Shown piece after piece: positions 50,635 to 61,282 of a stretch of DNA of 64,000 nt. Made by a program: the position numbers and the translations under genes. The notes beneath the pieces were generated by a model, which did not search any database, had not been told where the DNA came from, and worked only from the letters and a program-made list of their open reading frames with translations. The stretch is taken from the NCBI GenBank assembly GCA_013398955.1, contig VWPU01014169.1:117316-181315 (forward strand). The letters run 5' to 3'. Position 1 is the stretch's first letter, and each line of letters begins with the position of its first letter. The stretch comes from Callaeas wilsoni. Lineage: Eukaryota; Chordata; Aves; Passeriformes; Callaeidae.

Positions 50635-50905
50635 TGTACTGGTTTTCCTGAGATACAGTTAATTTCCCTTATAGTTACTTGTGTGGAGTTACGTATTGAT
50701 TTGTGACCAAAACACATGATCACACTGATGCTGCAGATACTGCTGAGCAGTGCTTATACAGTCATAAGGTCTTTTCTGCTTCTCACAATGAATAAGCTGG
50801 GGGTGCTCAAGAAGCTAGGAAGGGACATGACTGGGACACCTTACCTCAACTGAGCACTGGGATATTCCATAATGCATGGCATTATGTCCAACAATAAGAT
50901 CTGGT
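50635..50905 (+). mobile_element. LTR fragment (family A relative), 3'-truncated
   Basis: It starts TGTACTGGTTTTCCTGAG and follows the first half of the family A LTR order: 'agatacagttaatttccct', 'actgctgagcagtgcttat', 'ggtcttttctgcttctcac', 'gctgggggtgctcaagaag', 'gggatattccata' and a degraded TATA area near 50893. The match fades by about 50905, before the poly(A) region. It is more diverged than the 48.4 kb copy, so probably older or a different subfamily, and lies only 1.6 kb downstream of it in the same orientation. Confidence 0.75.
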
Positions 50906-53900
50906 TTTGTCGAGCAGATTTTACCAGGAGTACTTTAGTAATTTTCACTAAAAATATTAAATCTGTGTGAATTTACATGAAATTGGGACCTTTCTGCTCA
51001 TACTCCTTTCCTTCTTCCCTAGTTCTAGTAAAATAAACTTTTCGCACTTTTAATGTGTCTGGTAATTTTATAAAGTCCATAGCATGCATGACATGTAGAG
51101 GTTTGAGGATTTCACATCTTTGAAATGCAGCCTCTTCTCAAAGCCATGTCTGTGAGAATGCTGAACAAACTTAGCCTGCTCTACTGTTATAATTAAAAAC
51201 ATATGGCTTACTCTGGGTGATGTTTGGAAAGATTTCTCAAAGCAGTATTATGAATTAGGTACTCAGCTTCTACTGGGTAGTCACGGGGATTTGGGAGTCT
51301 GAAATCCATCTGTTATCTTTCTGTAAAATTGTTCCCTTTGTACTGTGGTTATAATCAAAATAGGAGGATTAATTAACACATCAAAGCAGGAGAGAGGTCA
51401 AAATCCATGAGAAGTTGGCATATAAGTCTGTTATTGTTGCACAAAAATTCAGAAATATTTTGAGTTCTGTAAAAAAATAAAATTAAGTGTAATTGTATAC
51501 AACTATCTGTCCAGCTATCAACTTTTAAAATGATGCCATAGGAGCACTGAAATACCCAAATCAACTATATTTTATCTTGAGGTCAATCATCTGTATTGGT
51601 TTTATGTTTTATTTAGTGCCACAGGATAAAAACTTATCAAAATTAACGCATAGCAAATATCTTGGATAATATTTAATTTTTTAACTTAAAGGAAATAATA
51701 GCTAAGATTTCGAATAGTGTAGATTTTATGTCAGTAAAAAGAAGAGATTGTTGCAGTTAAAACAAAAATACATCCTTTAAGAAAATAAGGTGGAAAGAAC
51801 AAGACAAGAAATTGCTCAGATAACAAAGATAATAAGTCTGCTTCTCTACACACAAAGTTAGCAATAGTTCATTATCCCATAAAGGAAAAACGAAGCCTAC
51901 CCAGTGTTAATGGAGTGGCTGGCCCCAAGCAATTATTCTGATTGCTAGCTAGGTGACCCAGCCTTGTTGATTTCTGCCAGGGTTATGGGGAAAGAATCTG
52001 AAAGCAGATGGAAAACAACCTTGTTTATATTCTGTAGTTAAATTAGACCTTCATGTCATACAACATTTAATATTCCTAATATCTCTTTCCCAATTCTGGC
52101 TGACTTTAAATCCTTCTTAGGAAGTTTTTCCTTTATTCATTATCATGTCTGCCTAATATTGAGATATTGTTAGACAGTGCAATAAAATGGATTGAAAAGA
52201 AGCTGAAAATGTTTTACTTTCTGTCCATACGGCAAAAGCAATATGCATAAATATAAATGGACACACACATAGACACCTTTAAAGCCACCTCCCCCATACA
52301 CATATGTAAGAATTTGTAGAACACAGAGTTAAGACCCATCATTGCTTATAGTCAAGTTGCCACAAACCAGTGTACAGCCCAGTGTCAATTCTGGGTAATA
52401 AATTCATTGCTGGGTAACTAAATTTCCTCAAGCAAAACCACAGAACTGTACTTTTCATGAGGAACTGTTGGCTAAAAAGTGTGTTGTTCCAAGCACCCTA
52501 GAATTTCCGAAGTGTGCTAATAAAGCGAGGCCATACTTTATGTATGTACTAAAAAGAGACAGAGAAATCCTGACATAAAGACCAGAATGAAACCTATGGA
52601 AACAGACAGTTTTAGATCCATAAATATGCAGGCCTGGTTCTCCTTGAAATTAAGATCATACATTTTGACCAAAGAACATAGTTTCTGCATGGATAATTAA
52701 ATTGCACCTGAGATTGTATCAAAATTCTTGTCTACACATTTGTTTGTGCAATGATCACCATATGTTTCCTTTTTTCTCTGGAAAACAACAGAGAGAGTGG
52801 GGGAAGAAAGACTACAAACTGTCTTGCTTTTATAGAAACTGACAAAAAAGTGATTTATTTCCTCATTAGTTTTGACAGTGATCTATTTGTTTATTTTTAT
52901 TGCTAATGGGTGGGTAGTTTGATGCATGCCTATGGTTGAAAGTCTTCACAAAGGCCTCAGTAGGACTAGTTCCCTACATTATTTTGGGATCACTAGCTAT
53001 TCATAAGGACAAGAGTGTCCGTGTATTTGAAATCAAAGCTGGACTTGAATTTCTCACAGCAATTCTCCTAAAATATGTTGATTACTGCTAGCAAAACCCT
53101 TGCTGTGCAGCAGACAAAAAGAGCTGAAGAAACCTAGACCACATTTGAAAAAGACCATCTCTCCTGCACAATACCCCTGCAAGCTACTGGCTCAGTATAC
53201 ATGGGTTTAGCACCAAGAACACTGGAAAAGCAGTGGGTTGTGTTTCTCTTACACATCAGATGGTAAATGTCATATTTATAAAAGGAATCACATCCTGTAT
53301 TTTCTCTTTGAGAAGCTTGTAAGGCCCAAAAAAACCTCACTGAAAGGGGTTTACAGTGGTTCTAGTAATTTCAGTAAAATGCACAGGAGAAACACCCACC
53401 AGATGTTCTCAAGAGGTCAAAATAACACAAAGGTTTACTGTCAAATTAAAGAAAATCAGAGAACTCTGGGAAAAAGTTTATGACAACCTCCAATCTACAT
53501 AAAACACTTCTCAGAGCATTAATTTAGCCCATTCAATTTAACAAAGTTTAAAACTGTTCAATTTTGCTCAAAATGTTCCAAGAAGAGGGAATTGGAAGAA
53601 GAAAGACAGAAAAGATACCGAAAAGCACACATATAGCTACCAGCTGCTGGTTTCCAGCAGTGCTCACATCAAAGCTCTAAGAAGAAGGTAGGGTCAGGAT
53701 GTGCCTGCCCCATGCTCAGCTTTAAATACCTCTTGGCTTTCAGGATCCTACCCTCCAGGTGGGACTCGTGGTCATTTGGTGACTCAGGAGCAGGGCTAGG
53801 GAAGAGTAGAGCCCTGACTCCAGTATGCCAATGATTAGCAGGCACTGCAGGGCAGGGATACAGGCTGTAGTGCTGGGGGGTGTGTGGGGCAGTTCATTGT

Positions 53901-54289
53901 CTCACCAGGGCAAGGCATTCCCTGGTCCCTCCCATACACACACATGCATCCCAAAATGTCTCGAGACATCAATCCATCCAGTCTCTGACAAAGCTTCATA
54001 TATGTGGATATTTAACTACCAAGAGCTAGGGATTTGAGACTCAGTTTCACTGAAGTTAATGAAGCTACTACAAGTGGTTGACATGGTGCTTGACACTGTT
54101 CACAGAGCTAGGCTCTTGTAAGTTTCTCAGCAAACATATTATGTCTGCTGGATGCATGTTACCGCTGTTGCTTTTCTCACATCAATCCGTAAACAATGAA
54201 TCTTGCTTTCTGGGACAGTCTATGGATTTGATCTGTTCAAGGTGAAGATAGCAGACAAAGCCAGTGGGCTGTGACAAATACACAATCAT
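50906..54289. other. Unique DNA; GC-richer patch near 53.7-53.95 kb
   Basis: About 3.4 kb with no recognised repeat or gene. The segment 53650-53960 is richer in G+C than the rest and carries a 70-codon frame (53825-54037) without recognisable domain. No CpG island is evident, since CG dinucleotides stay rare. Confidence 0.5.
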
Positions 54290-54668
54290 TTCTACTCTGC
54301 TCTTGTAAAGCCTCACCTGGAGTATATCATTCAGTTCTGAGGCCTCCAGCATAAGAAAGGCATGGACATGTTAGGGGATGTCTAGAAAAGGATCACCGAG
54401 GTAAGCAGAAGGCTGGAGCACCTCACTTGTAAAGACAGACCAAAACATCTTGGGCTGTTCAGCGTGGAGAAGCAAAGGCTTCAGGGATACCTTTTAGGAG
54501 CCTTCCAGTACCTAAATGGAGCATAAAAGAAATCCATAGAGGAACTTCTTACAAAAGCATGTAATGCTAGGACAAGGCTTAAGGTCTTTAAGTAGAAAGA
54601 GCGTAGGTTTAGATTAGATATTTACTATGGGGGTGGTTAGGCACTAGAACAGGCTATGTAGAGATTCT
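54290..54668 (+). mobile_element. CR1 LINE fragment (sense), 3' end cut off
   Basis: About 380 bp of CR1 in sense orientation: 'tctactctgctcttgtaaa', 'gcctcacctggagtatatc', 'gaaaaggatcaccgaggta', 'gctgttcagcgtggagaag', 'gtaggtttagattagatat' and 'ttaggcactagaacaggct'. It stops abruptly near 54668, before the terminal 3' UTR, and is immediately followed by another CR1 in the opposite orientation. Confidence 0.88.
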
Positions 54669-55190
54669 TAAGATCATTGTGTCCAGCTGGAATGGTTAAG
54701 CTAGCATTGCCAGGACTGCCATTAAATCACATCCCTAAATATCACATCTACATGTCTTATAAATACCTTCAGGGCTGGCGACTCCAACACTTTCCTGTGC
54801 AGCTTCTTTCAATGCCTGACCAACTTTTCCACAAAGAAATTTTTCCTAATATCCAATCTAAATCTCCCTTGACACCACTTGAGGCTATTTCCTCTTGTCC
54901 TTTATCTTGCTACTTGTGAGAAGAGGCCAACCCTCTCTTCACTACAACTCTCTTTCAGGTTGCTATAGAAAGCAATATAGTGTCCCCTGTGCTTCTTTTT
55001 CTCCAGGGGAAAGACCTCTGCTCCCTCAGCTGCTCCTCATAAGACTTATTCTCTATAACCCTCCACTAGCTCTGTTACTTTTCTTTAGAGACACTCCAGC
55101 ACCTCAATGTCTTTCCTGCAGTGAGGGTTCCAAAAGTGAACACAGGACTCAAGGTGCAAATTTGAAGATGAGGACTGATGTAACAATAGA
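54669..55190 (-). mobile_element. CR1 LINE fragment, antisense, abutting sense copy
   Basis: About 520 bp of CR1 on the minus strand, from near its 3' end at 54669 ('aagatcattgtgtccag'). Landmarks in order are 'cattgccaggactgccatt', 'tcttataaataccttcagg', 'ttttcctaatatccaatct', 'cacttgaggctatttcctc', 'ctccagcacctcaatgtct' and 'ttccaaaagtgaacacagg', all complements of CR1. The overlapping parts of this copy and the preceding sense copy form an imperfect inverted repeat. The plus-strand 122-codon frame 54895-55263 is an antisense shadow. Confidence 0.9.
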
Positions 55191-55519
55191 GAGTTTGTGG
55201 ATACAATATGAAAGAAGCTGGTGTCTGGTAACAGTTTTACCAGCAGAAATTCTTAACTATTGAAGGAAGACTGGCAGACACTTAGAAGCACACTCTACAC
55301 TAGAGATCAAGTCAACTAATAAATCTAGAAAGCTTGTCCCACCACATTTTCTGTTACATGAGAACACAACAAGACAAAGCTAACATCTTCTTGTATATGA
55401 TACCCAATACTTACTGCCAAATGCAAGAAAAGAGCAGATCAACTCTCTGTGAAAGTCAGGTTAAGTTGAAAGCAAGTAGATTAATACAAATAAAATAAAA
55501 TACAATAAAATAAAATTAT
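55191..55519. other. Spacer within CR1 cluster, ending in AAAAT repeat
   Basis: About 330 bp of DNA without recognised features except an (AAAAT)n-like tract at 55487-55517 that directly precedes the next CR1. Confidence 0.6.
55487..55517. repeat. AAAAT-type tract
   Basis: Repeated TAAAA units with two interruptions, immediately upstream of the 5' edge of a CR1 copy. Confidence 0.85.
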
Positions 55520-56460
55520 GCTACTCCACATTGCCATAAACAACTTGGATGGTGGACTTGAAGCTATACTAAGTCTGCCAATTACACTCAATTGGAAGGA
55601 GCTGTTGACTCCCATGAAGCAGGAGAGGCCCTGCAGAGAGACCTTGACAAATCAGAGGGCTAGGAAATAACCAGCTGTGTGAAGCTCAATGAAGACAAGT
55701 GTCAAATTCAAAAGGGGCAGCCTGGATGTATGGACAGACTGGGGAATGAGAAGCTGGAGAGCAGCCTTGTGGAGAGGGACCTGGGGGTACTGGTCGATTG
55801 GACGTTGAACATGGGTCTGCAGTGCCCTGGCAGCCAGGAGGGCCAACCCTGTCCTGGGGTGCATCAGGCACAGCATCGCCAGCTGGGCAAGGGAGGGGAT
55901 TGTCCCGCTCTGCTCTGAGCTGGGGCGACCCCGTCTCAAGTGCTGGGGACAGTTTTGGTTACCTACATACAAGAAAGGCATTGAGCAATTAGAGAACATC
56001 CAAAGAAGGCGCACAAGGATGGTGAAAGGCCTAGAGGAGAAGTCATATGAGTAGTGGTTGAGGTCACTTGACTTCTCCAGAATAGGGAAGAGAAGACTTG
56101 AGATGAGACTGTATCAGTCTACAGTCTACAACTTTTTCACAAGGAGAAGAGACGAGGCAAGCACTGATCTTTTCTTTCTGCTGACCAGTTACTCTGAGGA
56201 AATGACAAGAACCTATGTTAGGGTAAGTTTAGTTTTTGTATTAGAAAAAGGTTCTTCCCCCAGAGAGTGGATGGGCACCAGAGCAGGCTTCCCAGAGAAG
56301 TGGCCACAGCACCTGTGACCTGATAGCATTCAAACGAGCATTTGGACAGTGCTCTCAGGCACAACGTGTGATCTTGGGGCTGTCCTGAGTAGGGCCAGGA
56401 GTTGGACTTGATGATCCTTTTGGGTCCCTTCCAAGTCAGGATATTCTATGATTCTATGAA
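55520..56460 (+). mobile_element. CR1 LINE (sense), about 940 bp with complete 3' end
   Basis: Sense-orientation 5'-truncated CR1. Near its start one frame reads INNLDGGLEAILSL, the region just before the catalytic box. The frame 55679-55918 keeps MKLNEDKCQI, then GCMDRLGNEKLESS, ERDLGVLVDWTLNM, CPGSQEGQPCPG and GGDCPALL. The FADDTK box is degraded. The 3' part runs through 'cccagagagtggatgggca' and 'agttggacttgatgatcct' to the canonical end, ATTCTATGATTCTATG at about 56442-56457. It has many stops and frameshifts and is inactive. Antisense frames 55652-56014 and 55686-55871 are shadows. Confidence 0.95.
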
Positions 56461-59195
56461 AAAATAAAGTCTGATGAGACTAAGGAATCCTAAAACAGCC
56501 ATTAATTAATACAGTACTGAAGACTGGGAAATACTTGTAAGTTTTTATAAGGTAAAGGAGCACCTTCTAGCAGAAACTTCCAAAAAAAGTTTTCTCTGGT
56601 GAGATTTAAAATGATAGTCCTATTCAATTTTCTTAAGAATTATTTATTATGACTAAAAGTGGAAGACATAAACTTTAACACCTGTATACAATCCTTATTT
56701 TCTTCTGTGACTATAGGATCGTCATTGTTAGAAAGCAGGCTTCTGGACATACCAGAAAAGAAAAGACTAGTACTAAACTCTACAAAGTCCACAGCCAAGC
56801 CTTGCCCAGCAATTAAGAAAACTGACTGATATTCTTTCTATACCAAGTTTCTATAATTTTTCTTTCAAATTTTTATGCTCTAAGGATTTATTCCTTTGCT
56901 GTTTTCTTTCTATCAAGTATCTGAATGAACCAGCAAAACTCCTGTGCAACAATATTACAGAACAATAGGTAGATAAATAGCTATATGCTGCTAGGCTTAA
57001 AACAGGACTATATCTATAAAATTTTGTTGTATCTTACCATGTAGTCTGATTCCTTAGCCACGTCACTCCAGTAGTGGTGGACAAGTGAGGAAAAACTGAT
57101 TTGCACTGCATAGAGGCAGATGTTGCATTACCATGTTAATTCTGGTGCTTCTTTACTTTTCATTTATCAGATCTGCAACTTTAGTAAGCTCCTTTGTAAT
57201 GCACAGACCATGTATTTCAATGTCACATGCAAAAAGAAGGCTATAGAAATTGTGGACAAACACCTGGAACACTGGCACTAATAAAAACAATAATTGAAGA
57301 AGAAATAATGTCTTATAGGAAGATGTGAGAGGAAGAGAAGTAATAGATTATTGGGTGATGGAGCTGTTCTACTCATGTCCCTCAGTGCCCTAGATGTGAA
57401 GGGATGACCTTTAGGTTTGCTGCCCAGAGTTCCCCTTGTCTCATGAAGAAACAGGAAAGGAAAGCAAAGTGCTTTGCTCTTTAGTGTCAGAGACAAGTCC
57501 CTGACTCAATGCAATTCAGAACACAATATAATGTTCCCTCTATGCCTTGTGGGCAGGAAACAGGCAGTAACACCTCTGTCAGTGTTCACCAGCCAAATAG
57601 TTGATGTTCACTGGGGAAATATTTCACACCCTTCAAGATGTGTAACTGTATGACTGAATTCCTAATTAGCAATCCGATTTATTCCTTCATTTTTTTGTAT
57701 CTGTTTGTAATTTCTTATCAACATACTTATCCTCAGCATGCCAGTTGCCATGACAACTCCTTATTTTGATGTCTTCCATCACTGTTTTCATGGTAAAAGT
57801 TTTTAGTTTAAAGATAGGTTGCATCCTTCCAGGATTGCTCAGAACCTGTTGACTCTTTGCTAGGAAAAAATCGACCTTTTCCATTTGCCACAGGTTAAGG
57901 TAGTGATTTAGCACCTGGTGATTATTTTGGTATTTATTGCAAAATAGCAGAGGGGCCCATATGGACACATCTCGTTGAAAGCAAATAAAATACAGTATCC
58001 GTTTAAAAGATATTTTAGCATGCATGATCTAAATCTGACTCAGAGCCTCCACAGAAATATAAATTAACTACTAAAACTGCTAAAAAGTGGTAGGGTAATT
58101 TCTTCAACATTTGACTTGGAGTTTGACTACTAGAGTTCACTGTCTTTGTTAAAAGTGGGGTTTAGTACAAGCAGTGGCTACAGAGTCTGTAAAGGGCTTT
58201 GCTGAGCAAAGCCCAGTGGACCACACACTCATTTAGTAAGAGACTAAGTTAAGTTCTCTGTGGCACAGTGATCTGAACAAACTAGCTTTTGCTGGCTGAA
58301 ATTGTAAAAGACAGATAAAACCAGCATCTCTAACAGCCTCATCAACTTCAGTGCAAGCAAGGTCAGAATCATGTCCACGTCTCTTTGGAGCTTTACACTT
58401 TAAATGGTTTTGGTATAACCTTCCCTCTCTTTCTTTGCCTAAATGAAAAATTTTCCTGTAAGTAGCAACTAGTTATTACCCTATAGACTCATTGTTGCAG
58501 AAATGCTGTACTTTTTGGCTAATCATTAACAGATGTTCATTTATCGAAATTGCTGTGAGAGAACAACAGCAGAAATCTAATAGTTAAGGGGTAAGCAGGA
58601 GTATTAGCACAAATAAAAACAGTTAAAGTAACATCAACAAATAGAACATGTCCTCTAGTTTTATTTGTAAGAGAATAAGGGACAACTACTGGCAACCTTT
58701 CAAGAACCACAAAAGTTAACAATGCAAGTGGCATTATTCTTTATCTATGTTGTGTGGGTGCAAGTGCTTGTTATTTGTGTATTTGCATTTTAACTGGCCC
58801 AGAGAAAGAGGGAGAGAGGGAGAGAAACAGACTCTATTTAACTCAGACAAACAGAGGTTTTGTTTTTCCATTACATCTTGTATTCCAGTACAGTTGCAGA
58901 CCTATTACTATGGGGGAAAAAAAATTTTAAAAGGAACCTAGCTCCAAAATCAAGTGCTACATTCATCCAAATAGTTTTAACACTTAGTATGCTACAGTAA
59001 TTGTTTCAGATCAAGAAGGTAGGGTTTGGGGTTTTTTGTTGATGATATATTTTAGCCAGGATAATATCACAAGGATGAGCAAGTGCTCTTCATGAAAACT
59101 GCAATACCATTCAGAATTTATGTCTAGCAGTCATTTACTCCTGTATCTGCTAAATTCGGATCATTGCTCTAATGCAGGAAAAAGCAAGGAAACTG

Positions 59196-59230
59196 AATAT
59201 ATATATATATAATACATATATGGATATGTA
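59196..59230. repeat. TA-rich dinucleotide tract
   Basis: (AT)8-like run followed by 'aatacatatatggatatg'. Confidence 0.85.
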
Positions 59231-60013
59231 TAAATAATTCAGTTCTAATGCAATGTATAGGAGATAAAACCACCCAAATTCTTGACATTTAAAAGAACTC
59301 CCAACAGCTCTAGTGAAAGTAAACACAAAGCTCCTTACTTGTGTGTTCAAGTAAATTTTCAGGATTCTGGTTAGAGGAGTAATTTTAATACCTTTAATAT
59401 AAAACAACTTAGAATGACAGATATTTCTAATCTGTACTAAAAATAAAATCATAAGATCATATTTAATTTGTTGCTAAATTTTAAAATTCCTTCCTCTACC
59501 AGAATATAACAGATACAAACTAATACTTCGTTGGCAATAAAACTAAAGAAGTGGACAATTCCAGTATCCATTGAAGCTGATCTACTACAAGAGTATTTTA
59601 AATTATTATTTTTATCGTAAAATATTTACAGTTTTTTGTCTATAGTCAGTAAATTGTAGCTTCATTTCTACTGTTCTGTAAAGTACTTCTCAACAGCTGT
59701 AGTAGTTTAATCACATTCTATCTCTATTTTTCAACCAGTTTCAACAGCAAATAGATGGCAAATCTTTTCTATGATTTTAAAGCCCTGTTCAGTTAAGATG
59801 TTGTATGTTAATGAGCTCCTGATTTTTACATGTAACTTCCTTCTATACTAACAGGAAAAAATACCTTCATCAAGAAATTAAAGGGAGGCATGTAGTAGGG
59901 TACATACATTGTTAATTGCTATAAACTGTAACTTTGTTCTTCTTCTTGACACTCCATTGGGAAACTTCTGTTGTGGATGCAATTCTCTCTCCGACACACC
60001 TACAGACACATCA

Positions 60014-60064
60014 GCATCTTTTGGAAGGCATCTTTTGGAAGGCATCTTTTAGAAGGCATCTTTT
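60014..60064 (+). repeat. 14-bp tandem repeat, 3.6 copies
   Basis: Unit GCATCTTTTGGAAG occurs at 60014-60027, 60028-60041 and 60042-60055 (the last with one G-to-A change), then a partial GCATCTTTT at 60056-60064. It lies inside an open but unrecognised 90-codon frame. Fourteen bases is not a multiple of three, so copy-number change would shift that frame, which argues against coding. Confidence 0.93.
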
Positions 60065-60086
60065 ACTTGTTCAGCAACAAGTAAAA
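60061..60086. repeat. Perfect hairpin, 11-bp arms, 4-nt loop
   Basis: TTTTACTTGTT at 60061-60071 pairs exactly with AACAAGTAAAA at 60076-60086 around CAGC. It overlaps the last bases of the 14-bp tandem repeat. Confidence 0.85.
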
Positions 60087-61030
60087 CTCCAATTTCTTCT
60101 AGTGGTAGGCTGTATCACTAAGGCAATAGGGCAGGTGGTCTTGTCAGGCCTAGAACTGCCATATAAACACCACTGCTACATGCAGTGCCTCCTGTTGCAT
60201 CTGTAGAATTGTTTTAACATCTAAAAATAAACGTAGTATTATAAAAGGCTCCTGAACCCTCCCTTCACCAAGCCTTCATACCCCTCTGCTCTGCTAACTA
60301 ATATTTTCATCTGGAAAGAAAAGGGTCTGAAAATGTTTTCTTATCCAAATCTCAACTAGATATTTTCTGGAGAAACAAAAAATTAGATGTTTGTTTTATT
60401 GTGTTTTATATGCAAGATAGAGAAACATGGTTTGATTTACATAAATATTGTCACTTTACAATACTTGAAATATTTTTACAACAACATCAAGCACTGAGAG
60501 CACTGGCATTTTCAGTTTTATAATGTCCTATATGTTTATGTACCTTGAAAGTAAATGTATGTAAGCATGAAGACTGTATGCAAATGTGCATAAGATTGTC
60601 GTTCTGGAAGACCAGTCTTGCTGCACTGCAGGATGAAGCAAAGAAGGCAATTTGCGTCTCAGCTTCTTCCATGTTCTGGGTAAATGGGTTCCTTATTCAT
60701 CAGAAGAACCTCATTTTCCCTAATCTTCCTTTCGTCATCTATGTGACCTACTTACACAAGCCTTTCTTGTTGTCATTGGCACTCCTTACCACATTCAATT
60801 CCATTTGGAGAAACCACAAACTTCCAGTTTCAGGCCTTCATTAGAGAAAGGATGACAACAAATATGACTGTGTTGAGCAGAAGCTACTGAAAAGGTGGGT
60901 CTGGATGCTCTGGACTGTTCGGTGTAGCTGTGGGGCTGTGGCTGGCTCAGCCATGATAGGGGACTGGTGGTTGTTGGGCATGCAGCATGCAAGCTGCATT
61001 CTTCACAGTGGTGTGTGAAGGGAGGGCAAG

Positions 61031-61282
61031 ATGCAGCACCACAAGCTGAAACAAAAAGAAGTTCAGGCTGGGGGTAAGGAGAAATCTTTTCCCCACAAAG
61101 GTAGCCTATCCATGGAGCAAAGGCCAAGGATGGATGGCTGTCTTTGACAGTGGGTTGCTCAAAATCCTGACTGTGCAAAGCCCTGAGCAGCCTGGTCTGA
61201 CCCTGTGGCTGAGCTTGCTCTGAGACTGCAGACCTCCCCAAGAGACTTTCCCGCCAGCCGGAATTTTCTTGTGATCCTAGAG
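61031..61282 (+). mobile_element. CR1 LINE, 3' fragment (sense)
   Basis: About 250 bp matching a CR1 3' end of a distinct subfamily: 'gctgggggtaaggagaaat', 'cttttccccacaaaggtag', 'aaagccctgagcagcctgg', 'tctgaccctgtggctgagc', 'gacctccccaagaga' and a final 'attttcttgtgatcctag'. The plus strand is sense. The 163-codon minus frame 60795-61286, the longest in the window, is mostly the antisense of this fragment and is not a gene. Confidence 0.85.

Larger units (their letters stand above)
56461..61030. other. Unique DNA with short repeats, no gene seen
   Basis: About 4.6 kb. It contains a purine-rich stretch at 58800-58828, a TA-rich tract at 59196-59230, a G/T tract near 59025-59040, and a 14-bp tandem repeat with adjoining hairpin at 60014-60086. 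The frames 57687-58025 (112 codons, minus), 59934-60206 (90 codons, plus) and 59150-59452 (100 codons, minus) show no recognisable domain and are left uncalled. Confidence 0.5.

Noticed and set aside
15734..50905. Complete provirus made from two LTRs with genes between
   Set aside because: LTR pairs are too far apart or of different families, and no gag, pol or env text lies between them, so solo LTRs are the simpler reading.
54895..55263. 122-codon plus-strand frame
   Set aside because: Mostly antisense of a CR1 copy, running into flanking DNA.
55652..56014. 120-codon minus-strand frame
   Set aside because: Antisense shadow of the sense CR1 at 55520-56460.
57687..58025. 112-codon minus-strand frame
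   Set aside because: No recognisable domain, and composition is typical of AT-rich non-coding DNA.
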